Of a stretch of DNA of 64,000 bases, positions 59,994 through 64,000 are shown in pieces. Position 1 is the stretch's first letter. Every line of letters begins with the position of its first letter. The stretch spans positions 29,978,832 through 30,042,831 of the forward strand of contig NC_135549.1 of assembly GCF_964340395.1 (NCBI RefSeq). The letters run 5' to 3'. Source of the DNA: Glandiceps talaboti. Its lineage: Eukaryota; Hemichordata; Enteropneusta; Spengelidae. The translations under genes were made by a program, and so were the position numbers. The notes under the pieces were generated by a model that searched no databases, was not told where the DNA came from, and saw only the letters and a list, made by a program, of their open reading frames with translations.

Positions 59994-61660
59994 GACTGTT
60001 TCTGGAGAAATGTGCCTAGAATCAGCAAGAGGAACAGTTAGGGCTTCTGTGCACCGCACAACAGCAAGAATTAGTGACTCAACCCTTCAGGGAACACAAA
60101 CATTAATGAAAGACAAGGGCTGTGACCACCACATCCACATCAGGGAAATTGTGAACTCAACACCCACTCCAATGGAAGCAAATGTCTTTATGGAAACACC
60201 AGATGATGAGGAAATGGCATTGTCTATAGAAGACCAACAGTTTCTACACATAATGAAGGAAGGAGCCCATACTAACTCAGAAAGTAACTTAGAACTTCCC
60301 TTACCATTCAGAAACGATCCACGACAGCTACCAAACAATCACCCACTAGCTTTCAATCGATTCAACAAACTGCTGAGTCAACTTCGCCGCAAACCAGAGA
60401 TGATGACACAGTACCTTGAATTCATGGGAAAAATAATAGAACACAAACACGCAAGCCCAGTTCCAGAGAGCGAACGAGATACTAACAACGCATGGTACCT
60501 ACCACACTTTGGTGTGTAATATCCCAAAAAACAACAGATCAGAGTAGTATTCGACTCCAGTGCAAAGTATGATGGAGTCTCCCTCAATGACACACTTCTA
60601 CAGGGACCAGACCAAATGAACAGCCTGCTTGGCATCCTCCTAAGGTTTAGGCATGAACCAGTTGCAGTAATGGGTGACATAGAACAAATGTTCCACAGTT
60701 TCCATGTCAACAAAGAACACAGACAGTATCTTCGCTTCCTCTGGTTTCAAGACAATGATCCTGAGAAGCCAATAATACAATATCACATGAATGTTCATCT
60801 CTTTGGCAACGCTTCATCCCCTGCTGTAGCCACCTGTGGTTTAAGAATGATTGCTGAAGAAGAACAAACATCTTATGGGAAAGACACCAGAGACTTCATA
60901 CACATGAACTTCTACGTCGACGATGGACTGACCTCACAGCCAGATGCAGCAACAGCCATCAGTCTCATAGAAAGAACAAGACAGGCACTAGCCACCAAGA
61001 ATATCAACTTCCACAAGATTGTTTCCAACAACAAGGAAGTTATGACTGCCCTCCCACCAGGCATACAGGGCAAAGACCTACAAAGTTTGGACTTCACCAA
61101 AGATACTCTACCTACACAGAGGTCATTGGGTGTACAGTGGTGTCTACAAACCGACTCCTTTACATTCGAAGTCAACATGAAAGAGAAGCCATTCTCACGG
61201 TGGGGAGTTTTGGCAATAGTAAACTCCATCTATGATCCGATGGGCATATTAGCACCAGTCTCCATTGAAGGAAAACTTATCCTTAGAGGCCTCATGAAAG
61301 AAACCATGAAAGAAAGGGACACAACTAGTGTGGGATGGGATGACCCCTTACCTCATGAATACCTACCTTGCTGGACCAAATGGCGTGACAGCCTCAGCCA
61401 TCTTGAAGGCATACATCTACGACGCTGCTACTTCCCTCCAGGGTTTGGACCTGTCAGGAGACGTGAGTGTCACATCTTTTCAGATGCCAGTGATGCAGCC
61501 ATAGGGGCAGTTGCCTATTTGCGCCAAATCAACAACAATGGTAAGGTCAACGTAGCGTTTCTACTTGGTAAAGCGAAGGTTAACCCAACTCATGCAGTAT
61601 CCATCCCTTGCCTAGAACTCTGTGCAGCTGTGCTAGCTACTGAGTTCCAGCTCAACGACT
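59994..61660 (+). pseudogene. BEL/Pao reverse transcriptase and A17-type region, broken
   Basis: In the frame of 59824: DLGWTVSGEMCLES, then the linker to the polymerase. A TAA at 60517-60519 interrupts it just before IRVVFDSSAKYDG. The reverse transcriptase follows (VMGDIEQMFHSFHV, FGNASSPAVATCGL and the active-site FYVDDGL). Next is the connection segment (SIYDPMGILAPVSIEGKLIL) and the start of the RNase H-like part (HIFSDASDAAIGAVAYLRQ, SIPCLELCAAVLATEFQL). The frame then runs into a deletion junction near 61655-61675. Confidence 0.9.
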
Positions 61661-63398
61661 TACGTCAACAACGTGGCTCAAGGGACCAGATTTCCTCTGG
61701 CAACCAGATGATCATCCCCCTTCAGCAACGCCCTTGGACAGTCACCAGTACAACTATCAAATCAACGAAGAAGACCCAGAGGTACATAAACAACCTCGGG
61801 TCCTGACAACAGCTATTACAAAACCTAAACACAGACAACCAGACAACCTAGGTTCAGAAAGATTTCAACGATTCTCATCGTGGTTCCCCCTCAAGAGAGC
61901 AGTGGCAAACATCATCGACAGAATACTGCTACACAAGACTAACAGCAAAGAAGAAAAGGAAAAACGAGCAGCGGACAAGCAACCTACGCTCAACACATTA
62001 TTACAGGCAGAGATTGTAATCCTCCACACAGTACAGAAAGAGGCATTCCCTGAGGAGCTCAAGGTACTATCAATCCCAGAGTCACCAGATAACAACGGTG
62101 TAAAGAAACAGAGCCCCTTGTATCACTTGGATGCATTTATAGACCAAGATGGACTAATTCGTGTAGGAGGAAGACTACGTCAGGCTGACCTCGATCTCTG
62201 TGGCCGTCATCCAATAGTTCTACCAAAGAACAATCACGTCTCAAGACTCATAATAGCACACGTTCACCAAGAAGTACAACACCAAGGAGGCCAAATTACA
62301 CTTGCCGCTACAAGAGCCAAAGGTTACTGGGTCATTGGCCTACATGACCTGGTAAGGACAGTACTACACCAATGCACCACTTGCAGGAAACTAAGGGCTA
62401 GACCCCTCACTCAACTTATGGCAGACCTTCCCACAGACAGGCTAGAAAACACTCCACCATTTACTAATGTTGGAATAGATGTCTCCGGACCCTGGAGTGT
62501 TGTGACATTGAAAACCAGAGGCGGTTCATCAAATGCAAAGCGATGGGCTGTAATCTTTGTATGTCTGTACACTACTGCAGTACATACTGAAGTCATCGAT
62601 TCTATGGATACATCAGCATTCATCAACGCCCTGCGCCGCTTTATAGCCATTCGCGGTACAGTTAAAAAGCTTAGATGTGACCAAGGCACTAACTTCATCG
62701 GTGCAAGAAACGAACTCAATTCAGCCATCAATGAATTGGACCAAGACCATATTGGCAAATTTCTCGGTAAGAACAACATCGAATGGAACTTCAACCCTCC
62801 CCACGCATCACACTTTGGCGGTATCTGGGAAAGGCAAATAGGCACAATACGACGAGTCCTGGACTCCATGTATGTTCAACTGGGTAAACCACAATTTACC
62901 CATGATCTTCTAACAACACTAATGGCCGAAGTATGCGCCATTGTCAACGACAGACCAATCACCACAGTATCATCAGATGCAAACGACCCTCGAGCATTAA
63001 GTCCCAACATGCTCCTTACAATGAAAACACATCCACTGTCTCCACCACCTGGAAAATTCATTCAACAAGATATGTACAGCAGACAACGGTGGCGACGCGT
63101 ACAATATCTCGCTGATCAATTCTGACTACGATGGAGAAAAGAATATCTTCAGAGTCGTCAGACACGACAAAAATGGAACAAGTCTACAATCAATCTCAAT
63201 GAAGGAGACATCGTTCTACTACGAGAAAAGGAATGTTCACGCAATGATTGGCCCCTAGCACGTATTGTGAAAGTGTACCACAGCAAGGATAACAAAGTCC
63301 GTCAAGCAGATGTCATGGTATGCAGCTGAGACAACACACGACGTATCTATTAGAGACCAATTAGTGAATTAGTACTCTTAGTAAGACATACTGAGTGA
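61661..63398 (+). pseudogene. BEL/Pao integrase region, broken at its C-terminus
   Basis: Beyond the deletion junction the frame changes (GPDFLWQPDDHP at about 61681). From about 61734 to 63121 it is open and codes for the H2C2 zinc finger (HVHQEVQHQGG; CTTCRKL) and the DDE integrase core: D in NVGIDVSGPW, D in RCDQGTNFIG and E in GGIWERQIG. A TGA at 63122-63124 falls in the conserved segment after YLADQF. The C-terminal domain remains readable to 63326, followed by a frameshift and a TAG; the old stop is probably TGA 63396-63398. No env-like gene follows. Confidence 0.9.
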
Positions 63399-63596
63399 CA
63401 CATTAATTGAATGTTTAAGAATATAAACCTTTAGAATTACTGTAGAACCTGAATATTTATCATTAGAATTGATTACTTCTAATACTTCTAAATTAGAACT
63501 CTTGGACTTGAACATCTTTATTTGAATACTTCAAACATAGAATTATTACCATATGCATAGAGGGTTAGTAAAAACACAGCTACTACTGTATTTTTA

Positions 63597-63605
63597 GACG
63601 GGGAG
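63597..63605 (+). promoter_or_regulatory. Polypurine tract
   Basis: GACGGGGAG directly before TGTCATGAAC of the 3' LTR, in the position of a plus-strand primer. Confidence 0.7.
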
Positions 63606-64000
63606 TGTCATGAACACAAGTTCTCCTCACTTTGAACTAATTCGACCTATAATTATGGCGCCCTCAAACACACTTTGATCCTATTTAGATTCTTTCGTTT
63701 TACTGTTACATAACATAGTTATTTTGTTTACTTAGTAGAGACAAAGGCCTTTTAACTTGAACACGGACCATTTCACGCTCGATCGAAGCAGGACTTAGAG
63801 CCCCAACGATATAAAGTTACTTTCTCTTTATCATACAATCCTTATTACTGATGAATGTGACATTATACAAGAAGAAGATTTATCCAGTATTTATCACCTT
63901 GTATGAGATTTAAGTCAAGTTCTTACACGAAGTTCACCTTCAAGGCATTTTATTGACTCTGTATTTCCTATGTATTTCTTATACAGTTTCACCGCTTCTT
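63606..64000 (+). repeat. 3' LTR (truncated by window edge)
   Basis: Direct repeat of the 5' LTR without the foldback insertion. It carries TATAAAG at 63810-63816, absent from the 5' LTR. The last visible bases, CACCGCTTCTT, correspond to about 57039 of the 5' copy, so roughly 80 bp of LTR may lie beyond the window. Confidence 0.92.

Larger units (their letters stand above)
56211..64000 (+). mobile_element. BEL/Pao LTR retrotransposon, inactivated, 3' LTR cut by the window
   Basis: A 5' LTR starting TGTCATGAAC at 56211 is repeated at 63606, after an internal region with gag, zinc knuckles, aspartic protease, reverse transcriptase and integrase in that order. The protease-to-reverse-transcriptase signatures and the A17-type segment are those of BEL/Pao. 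The copy is dead as a protein-coding unit: several stops, at least three frameshifts and an internal deletion. LTR differences (GTAACAGAG versus ATAACATAG, among others) show that the insertion is not recent. A possible primer-binding site TGGACCCCGCGATAGTG starts near 57122. A polypurine stretch GACGGGGAG directly precedes the 3' LTR. Confidence 0.95.

Overview
This is a stretch of animal nuclear DNA. It is AT-rich, with intron-rich genes that use GT-AG introns, and it is full of microsatellites, foldback repeats, SINE and LINE remnants and one LTR retrotransposon. The coding families (PRPF18, RAD18, TIMM17, an SLC16-type transporter) are conserved across animals. The repeats (BEL/Pao, tRNA-derived SINEs ending in ATT tails, many TACATGTA palindromes) suggest an invertebrate. 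A hemichordate, cephalochordate or mollusc would all fit, and the species cannot be named from this window.

Layout. 1-690: 42-bp tandem array inside an intron. 700-8013 (+): last six exons of PRPF18. 8014-11522: 3' UTR, intergenic DNA and a possible Penelope-like remnant. 11523-22860 (-): RAD18 in 14 exons, with intronic SINE and LINE insertions. 22861-23008: a 148-bp head-to-head promoter carrying an E2F-type site. 23009-36318 (+): TIMM17 in seven exons, with a 7.4-kb intron 5 full of inverted repeats. 39383-44051 (+): an unrecognised seven-exon gene for a 238-residue protein; its second intron holds an antisense LINE with a long open frame. 44745-47385: a decayed tandem copy of the 5' half of that gene, broken up by LINE fragments. 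48494-54460 (-): a monocarboxylate-transporter-like gene in four coding exons. 56211-64000: a BEL/Pao LTR retrotransposon, complete at its 5' end and cut off by the window inside the 3' LTR. It is disabled by stops, frameshifts and an internal deletion, and its 5' LTR has lost its TATA region to a foldback insertion.

The most unusual theme is that several tandem arrays sit exactly on splice junctions. RAD18 exon 6 (donor) and exon 7 (acceptor), TIMM17 exon 6 (donor) and exon 6 of the unknown gene (acceptor) each lie next to tandem copies of a 35-44 bp unit. Each unit joins the edge of the exon to the adjoining intron, so the splice site itself is copied several times. The PRPF18 intron at the left edge carries another 42-bp array close to an acceptor. 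I know of no feature class that covers this.

The host genes do not form one pathway: pre-mRNA splicing, DNA-damage tolerance, mitochondrial import and solute transport. The shared RAD18/TIMM17 promoter is the only clear regulatory link. All exon boundaries were read by eye from splice motifs, reading phase and known family sequences; there is no transcript evidence.
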